This document shows, piece by piece, positions 16,978-24,940 of a stretch of DNA of 64,000 nucleotides. Position 1 is the first letter of the stretch. The number at the start of each line of letters is the position of its first letter. A program made the position numbers and the translations under genes. The stretch is from assembly GCA_015060325.1 (NCBI GenBank), contig SUYQ01000009.1, positions 31,775-95,774 of the forward strand, given 5' to 3'. The DNA is from Bacteroidales bacterium. Its GTDB lineage: Bacteria > Bacteroidota > Bacteroidia > Bacteroidales > UBA932. Under the pieces are notes generated by a model. It searched no databases. It saw only the letters and a list, made by a program, of their open reading frames with translations, and was not told where the DNA came from.

Positions 16978-19290
16978 ATGAATACGCATTTCAAGGCATT
17001 TGTTACGGCATCATTGTCAGTCTTTCTGATGACGGGGCTGATGGTCGGATGTACGGACGAACCTCAGCAGGATGTGCCTGATACGCCTCAGGAGAAGCCT
17101 GGGACAGAAGATCCGACACCGGGTGATGAAGTGATTTCTGCCGGAGATGCCGGAGAAGTTCAGTATGAGATCATCAATCCTGAAGGTGGCGACACCGGGC
17201 AGGAAATAGGAAAGCCGGCTGTAGTCGAGGGTGCGGGAGACCTTCAGATGAGCATTAGTCAGACCAGTTCTTATACCGATCCGGACGGGACGGTCTTCAC
17301 CTGCGAGCCGGAGGCCAGGATAAATGTAAGTGTCGGGCTTGATACCGTTTATGCAAAGGATTTCAATGAGTTGACAGAGCTTCTTGAGTATGTCGATCCG
17401 ACATATTCCGAAGAGGGTGAGGAACCTGTTACGCATAATATAGACCAGCAGTTCCGTTTCGGAGAACAGACGATAGATCTGGATATGGACTACGAGGTAT
17501 ATACCTACCGGAACTCCCTCGGTCAGAACATCGGGATGCCGTACATAGAGCTGAGAGAGGCTGATTTTGGAGAAGGAGGAGGTGCGTCTGCCGGCGAGAT
17601 CACCCGTTCGTCCGAGGCTGGAAGAGCAATGGCCGTATGCAGCCCGTCAGTGACGATAAGGAGGGCTGAACCAGCTACCAGGACCATTGAGGTTGAGGAT
17701 ACGGCTGCATATAATGTCAGCGTACATTTCGGAGTGATGGTGGCTCCGAAGAATATCGCCGGAGCGGAAAACAAGTTCGAGATTGTGGAGTTCGAAGTGC
17801 AGTATATAGGTATGGTTCCGCATACTGACACTTACCCGGGTGCGGAGCTGTCGTACCGGGTTGAGGATGGTGAGGGGAATGCTCTGGAGGGCAATGAGTT
17901 CACGGTGGTGCCGGGGAGCAGCTTTATGCTGAATGTGGTCCAGAACAGCTCTTATACCGATCAGGACGGAGCCTTGTCTGCAGATCCTGTGGCCTGGACG
18001 AGGATTACAGCTCCCGATACTTTGAGCATAGACACTGCGGAGGAGCTGCCTGCTTTGCTTGACAAGGTGGTGATTGAAACCGGGGCAGACGAACTTGAGG
18101 GCAATCTGCCTTATTACAGGTTTGAGACTGCTGTGCCTGATGGCGAGGTGTCCGTGGCGGAGGTCTCCAGGTCCGGCGACGGTAAGACTATAGTCTATAA
18201 GGCTGCGGCAACGTATAGGCAGAAGGCGGTACCTGTCAATATGGATGGTGCACAAGAGTTGGAGTTTACATATGTTGTGGAGTACTTGGGCAAGGTGTCT
18301 GTCAGGCTTGTTGATGTGACATATGATCAGGATGTGATATGGGAGGATGCCCACCATAATATCTATACCAACTCGCAGTGCGTTGTCACAAGAAATGCCA
18401 GGTATTCTGACGGTACAGTCGTGGAGAGCAAGTTCTATAGTACGAAGAATTTTGTGCAGCCTGTTGTTACTGGTACATTTAAGGATACAACAGGTGAAAT
18501 AGAAGATACAAATTATGGCCTAACGAAAAATGTTAATTCTTTTATTAATCATCTTGCCACCGGCGTCCCTGACTTGGAGCATTTGAGCTATGAAACAGCT
18601 TGTGGAGATAGTTTGCACGTATATTTACCGGCATACAGAGGACCAGTAGGAGTATGGACTGCATACAAACATCAAGATACAAATGAGCTTTATAGCGAAT
18701 CGGGAAAAATAGAAGGTTGGTATGGTAAACAATTTGGCTATAGGTCTAATATGTATGCTGATTATTATATTGGGAAAACTATTCGAGAATACAAAATCGA
18801 CCTTATCTACAAAGACCGTTTCTTCTGTATAGATGGACAGCTCTTTACGTTCGATCCATTGGAGCATAAGCATAGCTGGAGTGTGGAGACAATCGAAACC
18901 CCGGATCGCGGCACTTGCGCCCTCCATACCCTAAGGGCCGATGTCACCTGGCTTGGTCGTGACTTCGTATATATGGTAGTGGACACGGTATATGTAAAGC
19001 AGCCTTCCGTGGCCACGGCCGCTCCTGCCAGTTCGTCATACCCGACCCGATCATCCTGTACGTCATACCCGACCCGATCGGGTATCTCCTCCCGTTCCGG
19101 CAGCCCGTATGTCGATGCCCCTGAGTATCAGCAGAATGAGGCCGGTGGTCTGACCCTTTCGACCGGAACCCTTCCCGACAGTGCCCCATACACCGAGCAC
19201 ACCGTCATCCGCCCGGACGGCACCCGCACAACGTTCCGCCGCGAAGGCATCGTCCCCGACATCTCCTTTGATGTCCCCGGCAAGAAATAA
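16978..19290 (+). CDS. Lipoprotein with internally repeated beta domains, unknown function
   Basis: This 770-residue protein has a lipoprotein signal peptide (SVFLMTGLMVGC, Cys at about 25), followed by an acidic Pro-rich spacer (DEPQQDVPDTPQEKPG). Two homologous units follow. Each starts near a SSYTDxDG motif (QTSSYTDPDG at about 98, QNSSYTDQDG at about 322) and ends with an FxVxYxG strand (FEVQYIGMV, FTYVVEYLGKV). A third, more divergent unit begins near VTRNARYSDGTV. I do not recognise the family. The stretch from about 18470 to 18870 is visibly more AT-rich than its flanks, which suggests a swapped segment. Near the C-terminus two repeat units are read as SYPTRS. The protein is expected to be outer-membrane anchored. 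Confidence 0.7.
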   Translation: MNTHFKAFVTASLSVFLMTGLMVGCTDEPQQDVPDTPQEKPGTEDPTPGDEVISAGDAGEVQYEIINPEGGDTGQEIGKPAVVEGAGDLQMSISQTSSYTDPDGTVFTCEPEARINVSVGLDTVYAKDFNELTELLEYVDPTYSEEGEEPVTHNIDQQFRFGEQTIDLDMDYEVYTYRNSLGQNIGMPYIELREADFGEGGGASAGEITRSSEAGRAMAVCSPSVTIRRAEPATRTIEVEDTAAYNVSVHFGVMVAPKNIAGAENKFEIVEFEVQYIGMVPHTDTYPGAELSYRVEDGEGNALEGNEFTVVPGSSFMLNVVQNSSYTDQDGALSADPVAWTRITAPDTLSIDTAEELPALLDKVVIETGADELEGNLPYYRFETAVPDGEVSVAEVSRSGDGKTIVYKAAATYRQKAVPVNMDGAQELEFTYVVEYLGKVSVRLVDVTYDQDVIWEDAHHNIYTNSQCVVTRNARYSDGTVVESKFYSTKNFVQPVVTGTFKDTTGEIEDTNYGLTKNVNSFINHLATGVPDLEHLSYETACGDSLHVYLPAYRGPVGVWTAYKHQDTNELYSESGKIEGWYGKQFGYRSNMYADYYIGKTIREYKIDLIYKDRFFCIDGQLFTFDPLEHKHSWSVETIETPDRGTCALHTLRADVTWLGRDFVYMVVDTVYVKQPSVATAAPASSSYPTRSSCTSYPTRSGISSRSGSPYVDAPEYQQNEAGGLTLSTGTLPDSAPYTEHTVIRPDGTRTTFRREGIVPDISFDVPGKK
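19035..19087 (+). repeat. GTCAT...ATCT palindromic repeats inside the lipoprotein gene
   Basis: Unit 2 (19062-19087) has ends GTCAT/ATCT and stem ACCC/GGGT around GACCCGATC. Unit 1 (19035-19052) is a truncated copy, GTCATACCCGACCCGATC. They are read as SYPTRSSC and SYPTRSGIS, a different frame from the metG and murB inserts. Confidence 0.75.
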
Positions 19291-19303
19291 TACCTGCAAG
19301 TAA

Positions 19304-19365
19304 AAAGTTTCTTACTAAATTGTTTTTTACTAAAAGGTTTCTTACTTTTGTGCGTCGGTAAGAAA
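19304..19365 (+). promoter_or_regulatory. Repeat-bearing promoter of the AAA ATPase gene
   Basis: Three copies of a TTTCTTACT-like motif (19308, 19323 as TTTTTTACT, 19338) lie upstream of and into the -7 element TACTTTTG (19343-19350). An inverted repeat TTTCTTAC (19338-19345)/GTAAGAAA (19358-19365) encloses the predicted transcription start. The layout suggests an operator, possibly for autoregulation. Confidence 0.55.
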
Positions 19366-19369
19366 TGAT

Positions 19370-20494
19370 ATGATTATGAACGGACAGAAATTCATATTCG
19401 GCAGGCCTGTGGAGGGGGAATTCTTCACAGATCGTGAGGCTGAAACCGCTCGGCTGAAAGCCAACTTCCAAGGGGGAGTAAATACTTTCCTGCTGTCTCC
19501 AAGACGTTGGGGCAAGACTTCCCTGTTGAAGAAGGTTATGAAGGAAGTTGAGTCTAAGGATATCAAGGTGGTGTTTGTGGATGTGTTCAAGTGCAGGACT
19601 GCCTTGGAATTCAGTGAGGTGATAGCTTCTGCTGTTCTTTCGCAGACTGCATCTAGAACTGATGAGTTTCTGGAAAATGCCAGGGCTTTTCTCGGTAGAA
19701 TTAACCTTGGGGTCAGTTTGTCTCCCGATCCGGCTACCGGACTGGATATCCGTTTAGGTCTGTTCGACGAAGAGGCGGACATAACCAATGCCCTACTTAC
19801 CCCACAGAAGATTGCAGAAAAGAAACACATCCGTCTTGTTGTCTGCATAGATGAATTCCAGCAGATAGGTGAGTTTGCGGACAGCCTTACGTTTCAGAAG
19901 GAACTCAGGACTGTGTGGCAGCATCAGCAAGATGTGACATACTGCCTTTTCGGAAGCAAGAAGCATATGATGGAAAGTCTCTTTGATACGCCTCAGAAAC
20001 CGTTCTATAAATTTGGCGATATCATATATCTGAAGACTATACCGCTGAATTATTGGCTGGATTACATTACTTCCAGGTTCTCGGAAGCTGGTAAGTCTAT
20101 CAGTGCAGAACAGGTCATAAGTATATGTGAAACTGTCGGATATCATTCCTCTTATGTACAGCAGTTGAGCTGGTATGTGTTCCTGAACTCATCAGAAATA
20201 GTTACTGAAGATGATCTTGAAGTGGGCATAAATGAGCTCTTGGTGCAGAATACCGCTTTGTACGAGAGTTGGACAGAGAGTCTGCCTGCATATCAGATGA
20301 GATATCTGATGGCCGTGGCAGATGGCATACACGAGGGTTTCTCTTCAGCCGAGGTTATCAGTAGATATCGTCTGGGGTCGTCTGCAAATGTAGTTGCTCT
20401 GAAAAAGGCTCTGTTGGATAAAAGTCTTATCTACACCGAGGATAAGAAAGTATACTTGTCTGATCCTGTCATGGGCATGTGGTTAAAGAAATAA
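19370..20494 (+). CDS. AAA ATPase of the ATPase_2 (archaeal ATPase) type
   Basis: A cytoplasmic protein of 374 residues. The Walker A-like loop SPRRWGKTSLL is at about residue 42-52. The Walker B VVCIDEFQQI is at about 160, followed by sensor-like FGSKKHMM. The C-terminal third (RYLMAVADGIHEGFSSAEVISRYRLGSSANV) looks like a winged helix, as usual for this family. Members are scattered singletons in Bacteroidales genomes with no agreed role. The ATG at 19370 or at 19376 (MNGQKF) could be used. The gene sits between a lipoprotein and murA and carries its own repeat-bearing promoter, so it is probably a self-contained cassette. Confidence 0.85.
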   Translation: MIMNGQKFIFGRPVEGEFFTDREAETARLKANFQGGVNTFLLSPRRWGKTSLLKKVMKEVESKDIKVVFVDVFKCRTALEFSEVIASAVLSQTASRTDEFLENARAFLGRINLGVSLSPDPATGLDIRLGLFDEEADITNALLTPQKIAEKKHIRLVVCIDEFQQIGEFADSLTFQKELRTVWQHQQDVTYCLFGSKKHMMESLFDTPQKPFYKFGDIIYLKTIPLNYWLDYITSRFSEAGKSISAEQVISICETVGYHSSYVQQLSWYVFLNSSEIVTEDDLEVGINELLVQNTALYESWTESLPAYQMRYLMAVADGIHEGFSSAEVISRYRLGSSANVVALKKALLDKSLIYTEDKKVYLSDPVMGMWLKK

Positions 20495-20508
20495 TATAGA
20501 AAAAAGAT

Positions 20509-21822
20509 ATGAGTTCATTTGTAGTAGAAGGCGGGCATAAGCTCAGCGGAACAATCAGACCTCAGGGCGCGAAGAATGAGGCCCTTCAGGTGATCAGTGC
20601 AGTCCTCATGACTTCCGAGGAGGTTACCATTTCAAATATTCCTGAAATATTGGATGTGCGCAACCTTATTCTTCTTTTGGAGGGAATGGGTGTCAAGGTC
20701 ACCCGTCATGAGAAGGGTGTATATACGTTCAAGGCGGATGAGATAGACCGCGGCTACATCATGAGCGCTGATTTTGTGGCAAAGTGTGCCAAGCTCAGAG
20801 GGTCTGTGATGGTCGTGGGACCGCTTCTTGCACGTTTTGGACAGGCTTATTTCCCTAAGCCTGGCGGAGACCAGATAGGTCGCCGCAGGGTGGATACCCA
20901 TATCCTTGGTTTCATGAATCTGGGAGCAGAGCAGGAATATGTTCATGAGAAACGCGCATTCTATCTGCATGTACCCGAGGGTAAATGTCTGGAAGGCAGA
21001 TATATGCTTCTGGACGAGGCATCCGTTACCGGTACTGCCAATATAGTCATGGCGGCATGTCTGGCGAAAGGTGTGACTACCATCTATAATGCGGCCTGCG
21101 AACCATATCTTCAGCAGCTTTGCAAGATGCTTGTGCGCATGGGAGCAAAGATAGAAGGTATCGCATCTAACCGTCTGACCATCACCGGGGTGGACTCTCT
21201 CGGCGGCACCGAGCATAAGATTTTGCCTGACATGATCGAGATCGGTTCCTTCATTGCCCTTGCCGCATTGAACCGCAGCAGCATCACCATAAAGGACGTG
21301 GCATATGATGAACTCGGTATAATCCCTGAGAGTTTCCGCAGACTTGGTGTCAACCTCGAACGTCGCGGGGACGATATATTTGTTCCGGAACAGGAAAGCT
21401 ATGTTATCGATTCATTTCTTGATGGATCTATCATGACAATCGCGGACGCTCCATGGCCGGGTCTTTCTCCTGACCTTCTTAGTGTGATGCTGGTCACTGC
21501 CACTCAGTGCAAGGGTAGCGTGCTGATCCATCAGAAGATGTTCGAGAGCCGTCTTTTCTTTGTCGACAAGCTCATAGATATGGGTGCTCAGATCATTCTA
21601 TGTGACCCGCACAGGGCAGTCGTCGTGGGACATGATCATACATACAGACTCAGAGCCGGCAACATGACGTCTCCTGATATCCGTGCCGGTATTGCCCTTC
21701 TCATTGCAGCCATGTCTGCAAAGGGCACAAGCGTAATCAGCAATATTGACCAGATTGACCGAGGATACGAGGACATCGACATCCGTCTGAATGCTCTTGG
21801 TGCCCGAATTACCAGGCAATAG
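20509..21822 (+). CDS. murA: UDP-N-acetylglucosamine 1-carboxyvinyltransferase
   Basis: First committed step of peptidoglycan synthesis: transfers enolpyruvate from PEP to UDP-GlcNAc in the cytoplasm. The length of 437 is usual. Lys22 in AKNEAL is the conserved PEP-binding lysine, and VDTH and the later DGSIMTIADAPWPG block are family marks. The active-site loop reads PGGDQIGRRRVDTH, with Asp121 where Escherichia coli MurA has Cys115. Cys-to-Asp here is known to give fosfomycin-insensitive enzymes in other phyla. The gene starts 14 bases after the AAA ATPase stop. murB is about 4.7 kb upstream on the same strand, not adjacent. Confidence 0.96.
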   Translation: MSSFVVEGGHKLSGTIRPQGAKNEALQVISAVLMTSEEVTISNIPEILDVRNLILLLEGMGVKVTRHEKGVYTFKADEIDRGYIMSADFVAKCAKLRGSVMVVGPLLARFGQAYFPKPGGDQIGRRRVDTHILGFMNLGAEQEYVHEKRAFYLHVPEGKCLEGRYMLLDEASVTGTANIVMAACLAKGVTTIYNAACEPYLQQLCKMLVRMGAKIEGIASNRLTITGVDSLGGTEHKILPDMIEIGSFIALAALNRSSITIKDVAYDELGIIPESFRRLGVNLERRGDDIFVPEQESYVIDSFLDGSIMTIADAPWPGLSPDLLSVMLVTATQCKGSVLIHQKMFESRLFFVDKLIDMGAQIILCDPHRAVVVGHDHTYRLRAGNMTSPDIRAGIALLIAAMSAKGTSVISNIDQIDRGYEDIDIRLNALGARITRQ

Positions 21823-21853
21823 CCTGGTGCGCAAATTATTGTGCGCCAATTGC

Positions 21854-21899
21854 TTACGCAAACCGCGTGCGCCCCAAAGGGAGCACGCGGTTTGCGTAA
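21854..21899. terminator. Bidirectional terminator between murA and the O-methyltransferase
   Basis: A perfect 17-bp inverted repeat (TTACGCAAACCGCGTGC and its complement) with a 12-base loop, between two convergent genes. An outer AGCCTGG/CCAGGCT pair encloses it. U-tracts are weak; the TTTTTTG at about 21933 lies just past the outer pair. Confidence 0.65.
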
Positions 21900-21918
21900 T
21901 GTGCTGAGAGCCAGGTCG

Positions 21919-22569
21919 CTATGCGCCAGGCTGTTTTTTGCGGATGACGTTGAGTCCGTCGCGTAAGGGGAGGATGACCGACTCGACGCGAGGGTCTGCC
22001 GAGACCATGTCGTTGAAACGAGCGATGCCGAGGGTCTGCTTGTCCTGCGGAAGCGGGTCCTGGCAGACCTTGCCGTCCCAAAGGACGTTGTCTGCGAGGA
22101 TGAGTCCGCCAGGGCGGACCATGTCGAAGACAAGGTCGTAGTACTCGCAGTATTCACGTTTGTTGGCGTCGATGTATACGATGTCGTATGCTCTGTCTTC
22201 AGACTGCATGCGCAGCAAGGTCTCCTTGCAGTCGCCTATGTGCAGGCTGATCCTGTCAGACAGCCCTGCGCGCTCGAATCCTTCGAGGATCAGATCTTCC
22301 AGCTCGTCATTCAGTTCGAGGGTATCAAGGTGTCCGTCAGCAGGAAGATGAGTCGCCAGGCAGATGGCCGAATAACCGGTGAATGTGCCGAGCTCGAGTA
22401 TGCGCTTTGCTCCCGAAATCTGCACGAGAATACGCATCAGTTCTCCCTGAAGTGCTCCCGACAGCATACGGGCGTGATTTGTCCTTATATGGGTCTGCTT
22501 TTCGACCCAGTCCAGTGCTTCGCCCTGAGGGGTGACGTGTTCATCGATATATTTGTAGATCTTTTCCAT
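21919..22569 (-). CDS. SAM-dependent O-methyltransferase (catechol/caffeoyl-CoA type)
   Basis: This 216-residue protein has the class I methyltransferase fold of the PF01596 family: motif I ILELGTFTGYSAICLA, acidic motif II LDTLELNDE, DIVYIDANKREY with the metal-binding Asp, and LILADNVLWDGKV with the Asp-Asn pair. The physiological acceptor is unknown. The ATG at 22569 (MEKIYKYIDEHV) was preferred to the track start at 22617, because the extra 16 residues are encoded by repeat-like sequence. It is last in a minus-strand group with the M16 peptidase. Confidence 0.87.
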   Translation of the reverse strand: MEKIYKYIDEHVTPQGEALDWVEKQTHIRTNHARMLSGALQGELMRILVQISGAKRILELGTFTGYSAICLATHLPADGHLDTLELNDELEDLILEGFERAGLSDRISLHIGDCKETLLRMQSEDRAYDIVYIDANKREYCEYYDLVFDMVRPGGLILADNVLWDGKVCQDPLPQDKQTLGIARFNDMVSADPRVESVILPLRDGLNVIRKKQPGA

Positions 22570-22630
22570 GGTGTTGTAGATTTCTTTCGCATTCGCTTCA
22601 GGGACTTTGTAGATCACTCGACTCGCTTAG

Positions 22631-22717
22631 CTCTCCCGAAATGACTGTGTGAAAGTGCTGTTTGGTATGATAGTGTAGCAAGTTCTCTCCTGATGTAGCA
22701 GTCTCTTCCGAAATGAC
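22631..22717 (-). repeat. Repeat fragments between the methyltransferase and M16 genes
   Basis: Two minus-strand partial units (GTCATTTCGGGAGAG and GTCATTTCGGAAGAG) flank a spacer. They resemble one arm of the TTC-stem GTCAT repeats. The spacer may separate the two genes transcriptionally. Confidence 0.45.
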
Positions 22718-22721
22718 GGTG

Positions 22722-23975
22722 TTAGATGTATACCAGTTTCGAAAGTCTGCTGCGGTCAAATATCTTCTGCGCCATTTCCCGGACATCTTCAGCCGTGATG
22801 CCTTCCACCATCGAGCGGTTTTCCTTTCCGGAACTTACCTTACCATATGCCAGCAGTCCCTTGCCCATTGACAGGCACTGTGTCTCCCCGTTGTCGCTGC
22901 TGATGGCCAGCTGACCCAGAAGCTGCTTTTTCGCAGCCTTGAGCTTGCGCTCTGACATCGGCTCGCTCTGAAGTTTCGCGATTTCCTTGTCGATCGCAGC
23001 CAGACATTTGTCCAGATTGGCCTTGTCGCATCCTAAACTGATCGTTGCCAGTCCGGTATCTGCAAACTGTATGTAGCCGCACTCCACTCCGTATACCCAT
23101 CCGTTTTTCTCGCGCAGAACGGAATTGAGGATGGAGTTGGTCGCCGGGCCTCCAAGGATATTGCATAAAAGTACAGTAGCAAGCCTTTCTCGCTCCTGGT
23201 AGAGCGAAGGTGCAAGTCCTCCTATGACGCAGTTGGCCTGGTGGTTGCGTTTGGAAAGTGTCTTGTCAAACAGCTCGAACTGAGGGACTCCGTACTGCCA
23301 GCATCCTTTCCTGTCGTTGCAATCGGCCGAACATGGCGGTGAGTCTATGCCGTTGAAATGTTTGTCAGTTAGCTTGAGTATTTCCTTCTCCAGACGTTTC
23401 TCCTCGATGTCCGCTACAATCGTGAATGCCATCCTGCATGGAACGAATTTTTCCTTGACGAATCTCAGAAGTTCTTCTCTGGTGATCTTCTTTATCGAGC
23501 CAGGGGTCCCGAGGATGTTTCCGCTGAGAGGATGTCCCTTGAAGATCATTTCCTCGAATCTGTCATAGATATCCTCCGAGGGGGTGTCCTTATATGACTG
23601 GATCTCGTCAATGACTACGCCTTTTTCTACTTCTATTTCATGTTCAGGGAAAGTCGGACATGTGGCGAGTTCGAAAAGCAGGGCAGCCGCCTTGCCGAGA
23701 TCTTCTTTCAGTACGGTAGCATGAAAGACTATCTCTTCCTTGGTCGTGAATGCGTTGAGCTCTCCTCCAAGGCGGTCGAGATATCCGTTGATTACAGCGG
23801 CACTTCTACGGGCAGTCCCTTTGAAAATGGTGTGTTCGACGAAATGAGCGATTCCGTTATGGAATCCCTCTTCGTCTCTTGTCCCGCATCTGATGCTGAG
23901 AGCGCAATATCCCACAGCTGACCCGCTGCGCTTGACTGCATACTGCAGCCCGCATTCCGCTTTACCGCTGATCAT
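22722..23975 (-). CDS. M16 family zinc metallopeptidase (processing-peptidase-like)
   Basis: This 417-residue protein has the inverted zinc motif HxxEH as HFVEHTIFKGT (about residue 44) and the third ligand Glu in EVEKGVVIDEIQ about 75 residues later. The C-terminal half has the second M16 domain pattern with GGPATNSILNSVLREKNGWVYGV. No signal peptide is seen, so it is probably cytoplasmic like other short bacterial M16B proteins. Known members degrade peptides or process precursors; the substrate here is unknown. It starts 2 bases after the stop of the secreted-protein gene, so they are co-transcribed. Confidence 0.92.
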   Translation of the reverse strand: MISGKAECGLQYAVKRSGSAVGYCALSIRCGTRDEEGFHNGIAHFVEHTIFKGTARRSAAVINGYLDRLGGELNAFTTKEEIVFHATVLKEDLGKAAALLFELATCPTFPEHEIEVEKGVVIDEIQSYKDTPSEDIYDRFEEMIFKGHPLSGNILGTPGSIKKITREELLRFVKEKFVPCRMAFTIVADIEEKRLEKEILKLTDKHFNGIDSPPCSADCNDRKGCWQYGVPQFELFDKTLSKRNHQANCVIGGLAPSLYQERERLATVLLCNILGGPATNSILNSVLREKNGWVYGVECGYIQFADTGLATISLGCDKANLDKCLAAIDKEIAKLQSEPMSERKLKAAKKQLLGQLAISSDNGETQCLSMGKGLLAYGKVSSGKENRSMVEGITAEDVREMAQKIFDRSRLSKLVYI

Positions 23976-23977
23976 TC

Positions 23978-24829
23978 CTATCTTCCCCTCTGGTTGTTGA
24001 TTCTGAGTATGTCTTCCTGAAGGAATCCTACTCCATACTTTTTGGAAATCCTATGCTTACGGAAGTAATACAACTTATGACTTTCCGGATTTATAAGCAT
24101 CTTGTAGCAATATGATCCTGCAACGGGGTTGTCCGGAGCGACGACATAACTGACCACTACATCCGGCGTGCCTGCCTCCATCCTGCTGTCAGCGTCATCC
24201 ACATCGATCACCGACATGTCAGAGTCAAAGTTCAGGTCCTTGAAAGCCCTGTCGATGTTTGCAGAAAGATCACTCTCAGCAAACATGATCTGAAGGTTCG
24301 GATCCTTCCTGAAATTCTCTGTATTGCCGCCAAGGCCTGCATATCCGTTGAAATCATTGTTCATTGCAGCCTCTGTGTAGTCCTGTATGATGTCTATGAA
24401 TGCCGGCATGAATGTGAATTCACGTCCTGAAGGATCGGCTGCCGAAGCTATCGGCAGAGATATAACCTCCAGCATCTTGCTGATACCTTGGTCAGCCCCT
24501 TTTCCGCCTTTGACCAATGTGAGGAAGGTAAGCCCAGGTTCGTTTTCCTTCTTGAATTTGCTGTCAGCTGTTATGAGAAAATAGTAATTCTCATTATTCT
24601 TGAGTTCATTGAACTCCTCAACTGTACAGAATTCGTAAGGGGACAGTCTCCACCCTGAAGCGATTTCGTCGCACAAAGCCAGATCATAGAAATCATTTCC
24701 TGTGAGAACAACCTTGGTGACTTTCTCCTGGAAGTCTGCAATCTTTATCTTCTTTGTGTTGATCTGCGCTTGGGCGCATGCTAATAGGGGGAACAGCACA
24801 GCTGTAAATAAAATCAGTATTCGTTTCAT
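23978..24829 (-). CDS. Secreted protein of unknown function
   Basis: This 283-residue protein has a signal peptide (MKRILILFTAVLFPLLACAQAQ). The mature part is mixed alpha/beta with no catalytic motif I recognise, and ends with LYYFRKHRISKKYGVGFLQEDILRIN. It may be a Bacteroidales-specific periplasmic protein. It is first in a minus-strand operon with the M16 peptidase and has a clear promoter at 24892. Confidence 0.7.
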   Translation of the reverse strand: MKRILILFTAVLFPLLACAQAQINTKKIKIADFQEKVTKVVLTGNDFYDLALCDEIASGWRLSPYEFCTVEEFNELKNNENYYFLITADSKFKKENEPGLTFLTLVKGGKGADQGISKMLEVISLPIASAADPSGREFTFMPAFIDIIQDYTEAAMNNDFNGYAGLGGNTENFRKDPNLQIMFAESDLSANIDRAFKDLNFDSDMSVIDVDDADSRMEAGTPDVVVSYVVAPDNPVAGSYCYKMLINPESHKLYYFRKHRISKKYGVGFLQEDILRINNQRGR

Positions 24830-24891
24830 CTCGGTCTCTTAAGTTTCACGGGTGCAGAACTTAAATTAAGTCTATGTCTGCAAATCCGGCG

Positions 24892-24899
24892 CAAAGTTA
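24892..24899 (-). promoter_or_regulatory. Promoter -7 element (TAACTTTG) of the secreted protein-M16 operon
   Basis: A minus-strand TAnnTTTG match 63 bases before the ATG, divergent from the dnaX promoter 12 bases away. Confidence 0.6.
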
Positions 24900-24911
24900 C
24901 AAAAATAGTGC

Positions 24912-24919
24912 TATATTTG
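24912..24919 (+). promoter_or_regulatory. Promoter -7 element (TATATTTG) of dnaX
   Basis: A TAnnTTTG match 22 bases before the dnaX ATG. Confidence 0.6.
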
Positions 24920-24940
24920 TAAGTTGACCAATGAACAATT

